The position numbers were made by a program, and so were the translations under genes. The notes below the pieces were generated by a model. The model was not told the DNA's origin and searched no databases. It worked only from the letters and a program-made list of their open reading frames with translations. A DNA stretch of 64,000 nt from Parabacteroides acidifaciens (GTDB taxonomy: Bacteria; Bacteroidota; Bacteroidia; Bacteroidales; Tannerellaceae), in the NCBI RefSeq assembly GCF_003363715.1, contig NZ_QREV01000019.1, positions 1 to 64,000 on the forward strand, in the 5' to 3' direction. Shown piece after piece: positions 44,112-52,685 of this stretch (the first letter of the stretch is position 1; every line of letters begins with the position of its first letter).

Positions 44112-44543
44112 ATGCGAAATAGAGCGATATTATGTTTAGGGTCCAATTGGGATTGCGAATCGAATATACATTCGGCGGGTGAGTTGTTGCGGGGATATTT
44201 CTGCCCGATACACTTCTCGGAGCCTGTTTATACGGAACCTGTCGGGTTGCCTGCCTCGGGGTTATTCCTGAATCAGGCGGTTGTAGCCTATACAGACTGT
44301 TGTCTGGAGGAGGTGAGGCGATCTCTAAAGGAGATGGAAAAGGTTTTGGGCCGTATGCCGGATAGCAAGGAAAAGGGGCAGATCCCGATTGATATAGACC
44401 TGCTCCTTTGGAATAACGAAATATTGAAGCCTGCCGACTGGGAAAAGGAGTATGTGCAATTACTCGTGTCTTCTGCTTTTGAATCCGGCCAAAATGATAT
44501 AAGGAGAGAGGCGGTATCTGAAAAAATCAATATGGTCGAGTAG
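44112..44543 (+). CDS. folK: 6-hydroxymethyl-7,8-dihydropterin pyrophosphokinase FolK
   Basis: A 143-aa folate-pathway enzyme transferring pyrophosphate from ATP. Motifs: CLGSNWDCESNI near the N-terminus, PVYTEPVG, and EMEKVLGRMPDSKEKGQ leading into the metal-binding IPIDIDLLLWNNE. Slightly shorter than the E. coli enzyme (about 160 aa) but complete. Its last 84 bp overlap the convergent methyltransferase gene, an unusually long antisense overlap. Monocistronic. Confidence 0.88.
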   Translation: MRNRAILCLGSNWDCESNIHSAGELLRGYFCPIHFSEPVYTEPVGLPASGLFLNQAVVAYTDCCLEEVRRSLKEMEKVLGRMPDSKEKGQIPIDIDLLLWNNEILKPADWEKEYVQLLVSSAFESGQNDIRREAVSEKINMVE

Positions 44544-45497
44544 AAAGTTCGCCATCCGGGCCAACATTCTTGCCAAAGGATTCTTCCGGGAAGTATAATA
44601 ATGACCGGTACAAACAGCAAGAGTATGACCATGAGGCCGCAAGTATTGGGCATATTCTTCAAAAGGAAGGATTCGTTCCATATAATTGCCTGTTTCCGGG
44701 TCGCATGTGTTATGCTTGTCTTGGAGGGAAGGAATTGTGTACGAACCTGTTCCTTCCATATTGTTTGATTGTATGAAGTATTTGATGTCGTCGTAGATCA
44801 TCCCCCGTGTGAGGGCGGCATATTCACGGGCTTTCTCAGCCGGCATATCCGGATAGGTCCGGGTAATGAATTCCAAACGTTTGGTGTAATAATTGGGAGT
44901 GATGATATTCCCTTTTTCATACATATCCATCTCTTTATATAGTTGTCTCTTTTTCCGGATATTCATCGGATTGGAGCCGGTTGTGAATACCATGCCCAGC
45001 TCTTCGTTGATGGATGTCAGGTCTGCAAAGAAGCGGCGAAGATTGTATATATGTTCGATTACGTCGATCGCGATCAACAGTTCGGGTTTTGCCTGATTCT
45101 CTTTACACCACTTTACCAGGTCGGGGGAATCGCCGCAAATAATCACGTCCGGTCCAGCCAGGTCCAATGCACGACTGATCTCTCTGACCGCGATAACAGA
45201 TTGCGGATTTCGGTCGATATATATGACTTGTTTGACATTGATAGCTTTCAGTAGCAGACTTAAAAAGCCACATCCGCCCCCATAGTCGACTATAGTCAAA
45301 TCTTTATGGTCTTTTTTGAGGGCTAAAACACTGATGAATAAAGTCCTGATGTAAATGTCTTTATAATAGGATATAACAGGCGTTATGTGTGCAAGATATT
45401 GCTTATTGTAGTCACTGATAGGCAATTTGTTAAAATCATAATTGAGTACCTTCTCAATGAACTTTTCCATTATATTTTTAAATTCTTCAATTTCCAT
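44460..45497 (-). CDS. Class I SAM-dependent methyltransferase in a glycan operon
   Basis: A 345-aa protein with the SAM-binding motif LTIVDYGGGCGFLSLLLKA, an acidic second strand (VIYIDRNPQSV) and LLIAIDVIEHIYNLRRFF. A C-terminal extension of about 130 residues contains amphipathic and hydrophobic stretches (ANFLLDHIDFFRYRLSPYII), so peripheral membrane association is possible. It ends a six-gene minus-strand operon and overlaps the previous GT gene by 11 bp; its 3' end overlaps folK antisense. Substrate unknown; a sugar or lipid-linked glycan is likely. Confidence 0.82.
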   Translation of the reverse strand: MEIEEFKNIMEKFIEKVLNYDFNKLPISDYNKQYLAHITPVISYYKDIYIRTLFISVLALKKDHKDLTIVDYGGGCGFLSLLLKAINVKQVIYIDRNPQSVIAVREISRALDLAGPDVIICGDSPDLVKWCKENQAKPELLIAIDVIEHIYNLRRFFADLTSINEELGMVFTTGSNPMNIRKKRQLYKEMDMYEKGNIITPNYYTKRLEFITRTYPDMPAEKAREYAALTRGMIYDDIKYFIQSNNMEGTGSYTIPSLQDKHNTCDPETGNYMERILPFEEYAQYLRPHGHTLAVCTGHYYTSRKNPLARMLARMANFLLDHIDFFRYRLSPYIILAGFKSRRHE

Positions 45498-46623
45498 AAA
45501 TAAAGTTGTTTAGACGTTCGCCTTGATATTGATTGGAGTAGGTCGGATACAGAGCGTTGCTCCGTTGTTCGACCGATTCCGGGTTTATTTCCGTCTGCAT
45601 CAATTTCCCGCAGGTACGGATCATCTCCTCCGGTGTATTGGCTATATGGCAAAGTTGTTCCAGGCCGCTACCGGTTACCATCAGGCTGTTTACCATCGTA
45701 TGCCGTCCGGCAAAAAGGCTGTTCAGCAGTTTCAGCTTCAAGCCGGTTGCCTGGAAAGTAACCAATGCATGCACTTGTGCTTCGTGTATCAGTTCGCCCA
45801 TCCGTTCTTCCGTCGGGTTGGCTTCGATATGGATATTCGGGAACGGTGCGGCTGCTTTCAATAAGGAAGAGGGCGGATTCATACCGGCGATAATACAGCG
45901 GTTATTCAGTTTGCTGAATACGTTTTGGATCAGGAACAGGGCAGCCTGCGTGTTTTCGATAACCGACAACTTGCCGTGATACAGGATGAAATCGGATGAA
46001 CCGGGCTTTACCGTAATCCGGTCATTCGTGTGAAAACAAGGCATAAATTCGATCCGCTTGTCCGGAAACTGGCGGCGCAGATAATCCGTGTCGGTTGTCG
46101 ATACGGCGATCACCAAGTCGGCATGTCTCACTACTTTTTGGTATCGTTTGAAGCGCCAAGCCTCTATCCGGAAGAAACATTTCCGGACCGGATGACTTTC
46201 TGCTTGTGCCAGATGATTGTAATAATCATGCTCTATATTTGCTTCCCGATATATCTTTATCCGGTTTTTCAGCCGGGGATCACTCATGTAATAACAGCAA
46301 TGAAGCCCTTCGAACAGGATCGGGTAATCGTTTTTCAGCAGATTGGCGATCAATTGCGGTTCTTTGCGGCTGTACACATTGTAGGGCAGCAGGCTGATGT
46401 TGGTACGTAATCCCGTATGTCGTTTGTAATAATATACCTTTTCACACATCGCCTCCAATTCAGGTGAATGTGGCCGTTCATATTCGAAGCAGTGCAGGAT
46501 GATTTTTACACCACACTGGCGTAATGCCTTCATCTTATAGTACACATCGATAATCCCCCCGTAATTGGCCGGCCAGGGGATATTGAATGCGATTATGTTC
46601 AGGTATTTCTCCATGTCTGTCAT
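45487..46623 (-). CDS. Glycosyltransferase (GT-B, family 4-like)
   Basis: A 378-aa protein: NIIAFNIPWPANYGGIIDVY is the N-terminal substrate loop; HADLVIAVSTTDTDYLRRQF and ILYHGKLSVIENTQAALFLI belong to the GT-B core. The donor-side motif reads LKLKLLNSLFAGRH, without the standard E-x7-E, so mechanism and donor are uncertain. It begins within an ATGA overlap with the upstream GT gene (46620-46623), supporting this start over the ATG three codons later. Confidence 0.82.
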   Translation of the reverse strand: MTDMEKYLNIIAFNIPWPANYGGIIDVYYKMKALRQCGVKIILHCFEYERPHSPELEAMCEKVYYYKRHTGLRTNISLLPYNVYSRKEPQLIANLLKNDYPILFEGLHCCYYMSDPRLKNRIKIYREANIEHDYYNHLAQAESHPVRKCFFRIEAWRFKRYQKVVRHADLVIAVSTTDTDYLRRQFPDKRIEFMPCFHTNDRITVKPGSSDFILYHGKLSVIENTQAALFLIQNVFSKLNNRCIIAGMNPPSSLLKAAAPFPNIHIEANPTEERMGELIHEAQVHALVTFQATGLKLKLLNSLFAGRHTMVNSLMVTGSGLEQLCHIANTPEEMIRTCGKLMQTEINPESVEQRSNALYPTYSNQYQGERLNNFIYGN

Positions 46624-47861
46624 TTGCTGTTCAGGCGGGTAAAGATACGCATAAATTGCTCCGCTTGTCTTTTACGGGAGAAATGTTCGATTGCTTCCCG
46701 GTCCACCTCTATGTGCGTATATCCCTTTTCCTGCCAGAAGAGATAGTGTTGCAAGATAAATTGGTAAACTTCATCTGCTGTCCGGGCTGCTAAGCCGGTA
46801 TGGGTTTTGTTGATGGCGGATTCCAGGCAACTTTCGTCACTCTTTACGCAAAGCAAGGGTTTCTCGACAGCCATTGCTTCAAAAAGTTTGGTAGTCATAA
46901 AACCTTTGGGGCCATCGGAAGAAAACTTATTGGCCAGTTGCAGCAAAATAGAACTGCGGTTCAGGATGCCGGGGATCTCGGATGCCGGGACATAATCGGA
47001 GAAATCCATGTACCGTTCGATCGGATAGGATGCTGCCGCCTGCTTTATCATGGTTGCCGATTCGGAATCGACATACCATTGTATCCGGAACTGTTCCGGT
47101 GAAATGCGCTTTTCCCGGTCGAGCCGGTCGATGGCTTCAAAGAGAAGGCGCGGGTCACGGGTTGCCAGACTGATCAGACGGCCGGTATAGGTTATGACGA
47201 AACAGGATGTCCGGTGTTGTTCGGGAAAAAAGATTTCCGGATCGTAGCCGTTATAAATAAGTTCCGTTTGCAGGTTGTATGCCTTAAGTTTCTCTACGTG
47301 CCAGGGGGAAACGGTCGTGACGCAATCCGCTTTCTTCAATGCTTCATTCCTGTCCCGTAGCAGTTTGTTACGGAAAGCAGTGGTAACTTTCTTATCCAGC
47401 CAGGGGAATAGCCGGAAGCTGTGAGCAATATATTCGGTAGCGGCATATTGCTCGATGATATCACGCAAGTCGGCAACAAACGGAAGATGGTATTTCTCGG
47501 CCAGTGCTTTGGCTGCCGGTAGAGGAAAGGCCCGGTAAGTACTGCAAAGTATTCCGTCGTAACCGCCCTCTTCCAGTAAACGTGAAGCCGCTTTTGCTAT
47601 CTTTTTATCTTTATAGTGAAAAAGGAAGTCCAGAATAAGCACGAATATCCATTCCAGTTTTCGCAGGATTCCTCCTTTCGAATGGAAAAAGTTGATGTAA
47701 GTGACCGGAATGTCACCTTGCAGGAAGGAAAAAGTCTTGTCGTCGATCTGCTCGGTGACCACGACAGGAGTCCATCCGGCCCGTTTCATGTATTTGCATA
47801 AATACCCCATTCGAGGACCGAAAGCGGGGGGAAACATATCACATAATATCAGTATCTTCAT
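46620..47861 (-). CDS. Glycosyltransferase family 4
   Basis: A 413-aa GT-B protein: LCDMFPPAFGPRMGYLCKYM at the N-terminus, then a possibly membrane-associated hydrophobic patch (WIFVLILDFLFHY), VADLRDIIEQYA, YTGRLISLATRDPRLLFEAI and the donor motif GFMTTKLFEAMAVEKPLLC. Similar to WbuB-type transferases of glycan loci. ATGA overlaps link it to both the polysaccharide deacetylase-like gene (47858-47861) and the next GT. Confidence 0.88.
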   Translation of the reverse strand: MKILILCDMFPPAFGPRMGYLCKYMKRAGWTPVVVTEQIDDKTFSFLQGDIPVTYINFFHSKGGILRKLEWIFVLILDFLFHYKDKKIAKAASRLLEEGGYDGILCSTYRAFPLPAAKALAEKYHLPFVADLRDIIEQYAATEYIAHSFRLFPWLDKKVTTAFRNKLLRDRNEALKKADCVTTVSPWHVEKLKAYNLQTELIYNGYDPEIFFPEQHRTSCFVITYTGRLISLATRDPRLLFEAIDRLDREKRISPEQFRIQWYVDSESATMIKQAAASYPIERYMDFSDYVPASEIPGILNRSSILLQLANKFSSDGPKGFMTTKLFEAMAVEKPLLCVKSDESCLESAINKTHTGLAARTADEVYQFILQHYLFWQEKGYTHIEVDREAIEHFSRKRQAEQFMRIFTRLNSK

Positions 47862-49174
47862 GCTTTCTTTAGTTCTTCAATGATGGCGGCAAATAGCTTG
47901 CGTTGCCAGTCGACGGAAACATTTGGTTTGATTCGGTCGGTAATGGAATCGTTATGCCAGAGTAAAACCAACTCACCGTTGCTCTCTGCTACTTGTCCGG
48001 CCAATTGTAGGGAGTAGGCCAAGGCTTCCTCATAGCTGAGATTCATGTACACCGGTTCGTTCAGGCTGCATTCCATAATGGTCAGCGGGTGGAGGAGGAG
48101 CGACGAGATCCGTTTGTTTTCCGGATTGATCCAATGTACGGGGCGGCAGGTTCCGAGACGAAAACCGGCCACATCGGGATAACCCATTGTGAAATCGTCT
48201 GTTATTCCGGCTTTTTCCAACCAGTCCATATCTTCCGGTTCGCATGAAGCCAGATAATGGTGGCGGTTGTAGTTAACCGCTCCTCCGACCTGTTTCTCCA
48301 ACAGTTCCTTTTCAGCAGCAATAAGCGCCGGGGTCTTGCCGGCATCGTAGCTGGCGTGCAGGCCGATTCGGCCGTTTTCAGCTTTGCAGAGGAGCAATAA
48401 CTCTTGCAGCTCTTTTGAATGCAATTTATAATAAGGCCTGTCGTAAACGGATGATCCGCCCGATTTGATAAAGAAAACAGATTTACAACGTTCTTTACTG
48501 ATGGCCTTTTTCAGTTCATTTCCTTGTTCCAATAGCCAGGGAAACGTGTAGAACGGGTCTTCCCGCAACGGGCCGCAGAATATTTTCCACGCTTGTGCGA
48601 ATCCGATGCCTTTGACCGTTTCCCGTATCAGATTGCGGAAAGTCCGGCAATAGAAAGGGGCGTCCACATCATGTGTCAGCCATACTTTTTGTATCTGTGG
48701 GGTCGGATCGGTTGCCGATTGCACGCGCGCCTGGCGTAACCAGCGGCGCAGCAGTTTCCCGTATTCATCAACGATCGGGCGATGGATGAATCCGGCTTTA
48801 TAGGGTAAAGACTCTTTTCCGGGGAAGCGGCCGTGTATGTCCCGCACATTCCGTTTCCGTATCTCTTCATATCGTGTCAGGAGGAAGTAGGCGCTGGCAA
48901 CGATGTCGGCATGCACCACCCATGTATCGCCGTACCATTCCACCTTTGGGGAACCGAATAATAAGGGAACACCTTCAATTTCGTTTAGTGGCAGTCCGGG
49001 CATGGACTCGGCTGTCCCGTAGACTTCATCCCGGAAGAAAGGAGAGGGGATGATGACCACGCGATAGTGGGAGAACTTGTTCGGGTCCGAAGTGTAGCCC
49101 ACCAGGCTGCTCAACGTACCGGCTCTTTCTCCCCCGATCAGAAATTTGATGATGTATTTGATAAAGTCCCTCAT
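47858..49174 (-). CDS. Polysaccharide deacetylase-like protein (NodB-type fold, with N-terminal extension)
   Basis: A 438-aa protein counted from the ATG at 49174 (MRDFIKYIIK). The frame extends to 49234, but that start lies inside the upstream gene, so 49174 is preferred (14-bp gap). An N-terminal domain of about 150 residues (GTAESMPGLPLNEIEGVPLL) is followed by a deacetylase-like barrel with the metal-ligand motif VWLTHDVDAPF, GRIGLHASYDAG and a late LVLLWHNDS His. This architecture occurs in Bacteroidetes glycan clusters. Catalysis on N-acetyl sugars is inferred from the fold. Confidence 0.8.
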   Translation of the reverse strand: MRDFIKYIIKFLIGGERAGTLSSLVGYTSDPNKFSHYRVVIIPSPFFRDEVYGTAESMPGLPLNEIEGVPLLFGSPKVEWYGDTWVVHADIVASAYFLLTRYEEIRKRNVRDIHGRFPGKESLPYKAGFIHRPIVDEYGKLLRRWLRQARVQSATDPTPQIQKVWLTHDVDAPFYCRTFRNLIRETVKGIGFAQAWKIFCGPLREDPFYTFPWLLEQGNELKKAISKERCKSVFFIKSGGSSVYDRPYYKLHSKELQELLLLCKAENGRIGLHASYDAGKTPALIAAEKELLEKQVGGAVNYNRHHYLASCEPEDMDWLEKAGITDDFTMGYPDVAGFRLGTCRPVHWINPENKRISSLLLHPLTIMECSLNEPVYMNLSYEEALAYSLQLAGQVAESNGELVLLWHNDSITDRIKPNVSVDWQRKLFAAIIEELKKA

Positions 49175-49188
49175 GATCAATTTACTGT

Positions 49189-49824
49189 TTACAGGAACAG
49201 GCGAACGACTTCGAACGCTTCGGCATAAGGGCAACCGGCTTGTACGCCGCGTGCCTTAGCCAGCGAAAAGATAAACTCTTCGGAGAGATAGTCGCGTGCT
49301 CCCTGCGATTCGTATGCTTTCAATGCTTTCACTTTGGCCTGGATGTGTTCCCGGCTCAGTTCGACGAAGCATTGCGTGTTGAATGTCAGATTGTTCCAAA
49401 TTAGTTCGTAGCCTAATAAGGTTGTGTTTTTGAAAGCCCGCAAGCCTTCCTGGGCGATTGTCGTATGATCCTGGTGGATGTCGTGCAGGCTCGGGATAAA
49501 GACCAGATCAAAGTTATTCGCTTTTTTGAGGCGGATCAGTTCTTCCAGTATTTCTTGTCGGGCATATCCTAATTTGCGCACTTCGTAATTGTAAATGATA
49601 AGATTTTCCGGTAATATGCCTAACAGAGTGGTTGCCTTTTTTACTTCCGTTTTCAGGACATCCTTCGGGAAACCTTCGGGAACGGACTGTTGGGCGGTAG
49701 AGAAAGCGACATAGGTTACTTTCTTTCCCAATCCTACCAATTTGCTTATCGTTCCTCCCAATCCTAATTCCCCGTCATCGGTGTGGGGGGCTAAGACCAG
49801 TATGTTGTTGTAGCTGTTTAACAT
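49189..49824 (-). CDS. PIG-L family deacetylase (LmbE-like)
   Basis: A 211-aa zinc-dependent N-deacetylase. The metal-site motif LAPHTDDGELGLGGTISKL (PHxDD) is intact and the third ligand is in SLHDIHQDHTTIAQ. PIG-L enzymes remove acetyl groups from GlcNAc-containing lipids, bacillithiol precursors or glycans. With a second deacetylase-like gene just downstream, the operon probably makes a glycan with free amino sugars; inference. Confidence 0.9.
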   Translation of the reverse strand: MLNSYNNILVLAPHTDDGELGLGGTISKLVGLGKKVTYVAFSTAQQSVPEGFPKDVLKTEVKKATTLLGILPENLIIYNYEVRKLGYARQEILEELIRLKKANNFDLVFIPSLHDIHQDHTTIAQEGLRAFKNTTLLGYELIWNNLTFNTQCFVELSREHIQAKVKALKAYESQGARDYLSEEFIFSLAKARGVQAGCPYAEAFEVVRLFL

Positions 49825-49836
49825 GCTAATTCTGAC

Positions 49837-50796
49837 TTATGAATTATGAGTTATAACTCTTTTCATTTTTAAATAGACTCTATTTAATAAACTTAGTTTT
49901 CCTTTGGTTATTGTGAAGAAAGGCGTTTGAATTGCACCAAATTCTCGGAAAAAGCGTTCGACTCCTGGTATCATGGATCCTTCAAAGTCGAATATGTCTG
50001 TAAATTGTGAGACGTAACGGATACATTCCCATAATATTAGGCTATGCGCACCGGATTCCCGTAATGCCGGATCGCCTCCGCCTGCCAGATACCAAGCCGA
50101 ACTTTCTTGCCAGACGATAAAAACGGCTGCGTGCAAACGTCCCTGATCGTCGTATCCTCCCCATAAGTCTCCCTGGTTTCGTTCCCGACAGACGTTGATC
50201 AGTTTTACCAGTATTTCCGTATCTTCCTTATTCGTAGTATGCTGACGTTCGAATGTCTGTGCCTGTACTTTCAAGAATTCTTCGATGGAAATACCTCTCT
50301 TAACAGTGATATGATATTTGTCTTTTGCTTTTGTGATGTTCCGGCGGATATTGGGACTCATGTTTTCCCGGAGTGCGTCTGCATCCTGAATACCTTTCAG
50401 CAGGTATGTATAACGCGTAGTTTGTTGGTAACCCTCCCAATAGAAAGGCAGCCAATCGGTAATATCATAATGGAAGTTTTGCAGGAAATGCGGATAAGGT
50501 TTCAAGTTTTCCAGTAATTGTTTGCATAAAGCCTGCCGCCTGCCTAATGCCTTCGTGTATTTGGTGTCGTCGGATTCGGGTGCGAACCAGGGACCCATCG
50601 TCTGTGTACAGGAAGGCATCGAAATAATATTCCGTTGCGGAATGTAAAGCGGCATGGCTGCCATGATTTTCCCTTTTTCTTCCACCAACAAGACCTCCCA
50701 TCTGTCTTTGCCGCAAACCGTATCGAGCCACCAGTCACGAGAGAAAATAGGAATGCTTTTCTCAGTGCTGCAAAGTTGATGGTATTTGTCTTTCAT
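49837..50796 (-). CDS. GNAT/FemAB-like acyltransferase
   Basis: A 319-aa protein with two GNAT-like halves as in FemAB and related enzymes: SRDWWLDTVCGKDRWEVLLV; RRNITKAKDKYHITVKRG; the central HAAVFIVWQESSAWYLAGGG; and FDFEGSMIPGVERFFREFGA near the C-terminus. The last motif is the hallmark of this acyltransferase subgroup, common in exopolysaccharide clusters. First gene of the operon. Its leader abuts the inverted-repeat element at 50818, whose end carries a TACTTTTG -7-like sequence in the right direction. Confidence 0.82.
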   Translation of the reverse strand: MKDKYHQLCSTEKSIPIFSRDWWLDTVCGKDRWEVLLVEEKGKIMAAMPLYIPQRNIISMPSCTQTMGPWFAPESDDTKYTKALGRRQALCKQLLENLKPYPHFLQNFHYDITDWLPFYWEGYQQTTRYTYLLKGIQDADALRENMSPNIRRNITKAKDKYHITVKRGISIEEFLKVQAQTFERQHTTNKEDTEILVKLINVCRERNQGDLWGGYDDQGRLHAAVFIVWQESSAWYLAGGGDPALRESGAHSLILWECIRYVSQFTDIFDFEGSMIPGVERFFREFGAIQTPFFTITKGKLSLLNRVYLKMKRVITHNS

Positions 50797-50817
50797 TTTT
50801 AATGTATGATTTAACTG

Positions 50818-51156
50818 TTACTTTTGGCTTGATCCAAAAGTAACCAAAAGATCAAGGCCGAACCCGCTTCGCTACTCCGTTTTCCTTCGTTCGCTGTCGC
50901 GTCTGAAACTCGCTTCGCTCAGACAGCAGACGCTCCGGGCGCTCACTGCGGTCACTGTGCTTAACGCTCACCGGCTTAGGCCGGAGGTAGAGCCTGACGG
51001 CTCTGTTGAGGATTGTGATACCGGTAGTTCCTTTGCGATCCCGCATCGAGTGCGGGAACAGGGAGCATCCTTGTCCCCGTGCTTGACACGGGGCCGCAGA
51101 GGAACAGACGGTTCGGCCTTGACCTTTTGGTTACTTTTGGGTCAAGCCAAAAGTAA
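50818..51156. mobile_element. MITE-like element with 47-bp terminal inverted repeats
   Basis: The ends 50818-50864 and 51110-51156 are inverted repeats identical at 45 of 47 positions. Each end carries nested copies of TTACTTTTGG and CCAAAAGTAA (e.g. 50818-50827 with 50834-50843). The interior (about 245 bp) is GC-rich and full of small hairpins, such as CCGGC/GCCGG, CCCGCA/TGCGGG and CCCCGTG/CACGGGG. No transposase or credible gene is inside, and no clear target-site duplication is visible. It fills the gap between recA and the glycan operon. Non-autonomous mobile element or large structured repeat. Confidence 0.7.
50835..50842 (-). promoter_or_regulatory. Possible outward -7 element in the inverted repeat
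   Basis: On the minus strand TACTTTTG (50842 to 50835) matches TAnnTTTG, 38 bp before the GNAT-like gene. No good -33 TTG lies at 19-21 bp, so strength is uncertain. Confidence 0.35.
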
Positions 51157-51166
51157 TTGAATGATC

Positions 51167-52210
51167 TTATCCTTTCAATGCCTCGAATATCAAACCCGAC
51201 AGCTCTTCTGCCAGTTCCGGGTTATCAGCAATGCACTGTTTGGCGGCATCGCGTCCTTGACCTAACTTCGTATCGTTGTAGCTGTACCATGAGCCGCTTT
51301 TCTTGATGATGTTCAACTCGGCTGCCAGGTCGATGATTTCACCGGCTTTGGAGATGCCTTCACCAAACATGATGTCGAACTCAGCCTTGCGGAAAGGAGG
51401 TGCCACCTTGTTCTTTACCACTTTGACGCGTACCTGGTTTCCCTTGATTTCGTCTCCGTCTTTCAACTTGCCGATGCTGCGGATATCCAGACGTACGGAA
51501 GCATAGAACTTCAGGGCATTACCGCCGGTAGTCGTTTCGGGATTACCGAACATCACACCGATCTTGTCACGCAACTGGTTGATAAAGATACAAGTCGTAT
51601 TTGTCTTGTTGATGGCCGCCGTCAGTTTACGCAATGCCTGAGACATCAAACGCGCCTGCAAACCCATCTTGCTGTCACCCATATCGCCTTCGATTTCAGC
51701 TTTTGGCGTCAGGGCGGCAACAGAGTCGATAACCACGATGTCTACAGCAGATGAACGGATCAACTGTTCCGCGATTTCCAATGCCTGTTCACCGTTGTCC
51801 GGCTGCGAGATCCAGAGGTTTTCCACGTCTACTCCCAATTTCTCGGCATAGAAACGGTCAAAAGCATGCTCTGCATCGATAAATGCAGCGATACCGCCTG
51901 CTTTCTGTGCTTCGGCTATCGCATGGATGGCCAGGGTTGTCTTACCGGACGATTCCGGACCGTAGATTTCGATCACACGGCCTCTCGGATAACCGCCTAC
52001 GCCTAAAGCAGCGTTCAAAGCGATAGAACCGGTTGGGATCACTTCAATATTTTCAATACTTTCGTCGCCCAACTTCATGATAGAACCTTTTCCGTAGTTC
52101 TTCTCAATCTTGTCCATTGCTGCGCGAAGCGCTTTCAACTTGTCTGTGTTCACAGCCGCTTTTTCGGCTGCAGGCTGCTTGCCTTCTTCGAATAAATCTT
52201 CTTTTGCCAT
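51167..52210 (-). CDS. recA: Recombinase RecA
   Basis: A 347-aa DNA strand-exchange ATPase. Start [13 protein letters not shown] at 52210; an in-frame ATG at 52243 lies inside bcp and is rejected. Walker A GPESSGKT, Walker [14 protein letters not shown]1 and L2 loops ([33 protein letters not shown]) and the C-terminal domain are intact. It starts 7 bp after bcp with no promoter or SOS-like palindrome visible in between, so it seems to be transcribed with the upstream genes. It ends 10 bp before the MITE-like element. Confidence 0.98.
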   Translation of the reverse strand: MAKEDLFEEGKQPAAEKAAVNTDKLKALRAAMDKIEKNYGKGSIMKLGDESIENIEVIPTGSIALNAALGVGGYPRGRVIEIYGPESSGKTTLAIHAIAEAQKAGGIAAFIDAEHAFDRFYAEKLGVDVENLWISQPDNGEQALEIAEQLIRSSAVDIVVIDSVAALTPKAEIEGDMGDSKMGLQARLMSQALRKLTAAINKTNTTCIFINQLRDKIGVMFGNPETTTGGNALKFYASVRLDIRSIGKLKDGDEIKGNQVRVKVVKNKVAPPFRKAEFDIMFGEGISKAGEIIDLAAELNIIKKSGSWYSYNDTKLGQGRDAAKQCIADNPELAEELSGLIFEALKG

Positions 52211-52217
52211 TTCCTTT

Positions 52218-52676
52218 TTATAGATTAAGGATTTGATTTGCATGGTCTTTAGTCTTCACCTCTTTCGGGCCGATGATGTTGGTAACGATACCTTCTTCAT
52301 TGATTATAAAGGTGGTACGGAGAGTCCCCATGTATGAACGTCCGTACAGTTTCTTTTCTGCCCAGACCCCGAACTGCTGTTGCAGGGTCGTATCCGTATC
52401 AGCGATGAGGCTGAAAGGAAGTTCCTGTTTTGCGATAAATCCCTGGTGAGACTTGGCGCTGTCTTTGCTGACACCGATCACTTCGTAGCCTGCCGCCCGC
52501 AATTCTTCGTAACCGTCACGAAGGCTGCAAGCCTCGGCCGTACAACCGCTGGTGTTGTCTTTCGGATAGAAATAGAGGGCTAACTTCTTTCCTTTGAAAT
52601 CGCTTAGCTTTATCTCTTTTCCGTTCTGGTCAAGTCCCAATACTTCGGGTGCTTTATCTCCTATTTGTATTGCCAT
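52218..52676 (-). CDS. bcp: Thioredoxin-dependent thiol peroxidase Bcp
   Basis: A 152-aa peroxiredoxin reducing hydroperoxides. [20 protein letters not shown] contains the peroxidatic Cys (SGCT) and a resolving Cys five residues later, the atypical 2-Cys Bcp arrangement; Thr and Arg of the active site are present ([10 protein letters not shown]). It sits 9 bp after the radical SAM gene and 7 bp before recA on the minus strand. Confidence 0.95.
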   Translation of the reverse strand: MAIQIGDKAPEVLGLDQNGKEIKLSDFKGKKLALYFYPKDNTSGCTAEACSLRDGYEELRAAGYEVIGVSKDSAKSHQGFIAKQELPFSLIADTDTTLQQQFGVWAEKKLYGRSYMGTLRTTFIINEEGIVTNIIGPKEVKTKDHANQILNL

Positions 52677-52685
52677 ATACTTGTT

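Noticed and set aside
50852-51160. ORFs inside the inverted-repeat element
   Set aside because: They follow hairpin and repeat sequence, differ in composition from the neighbours and resemble no protein.
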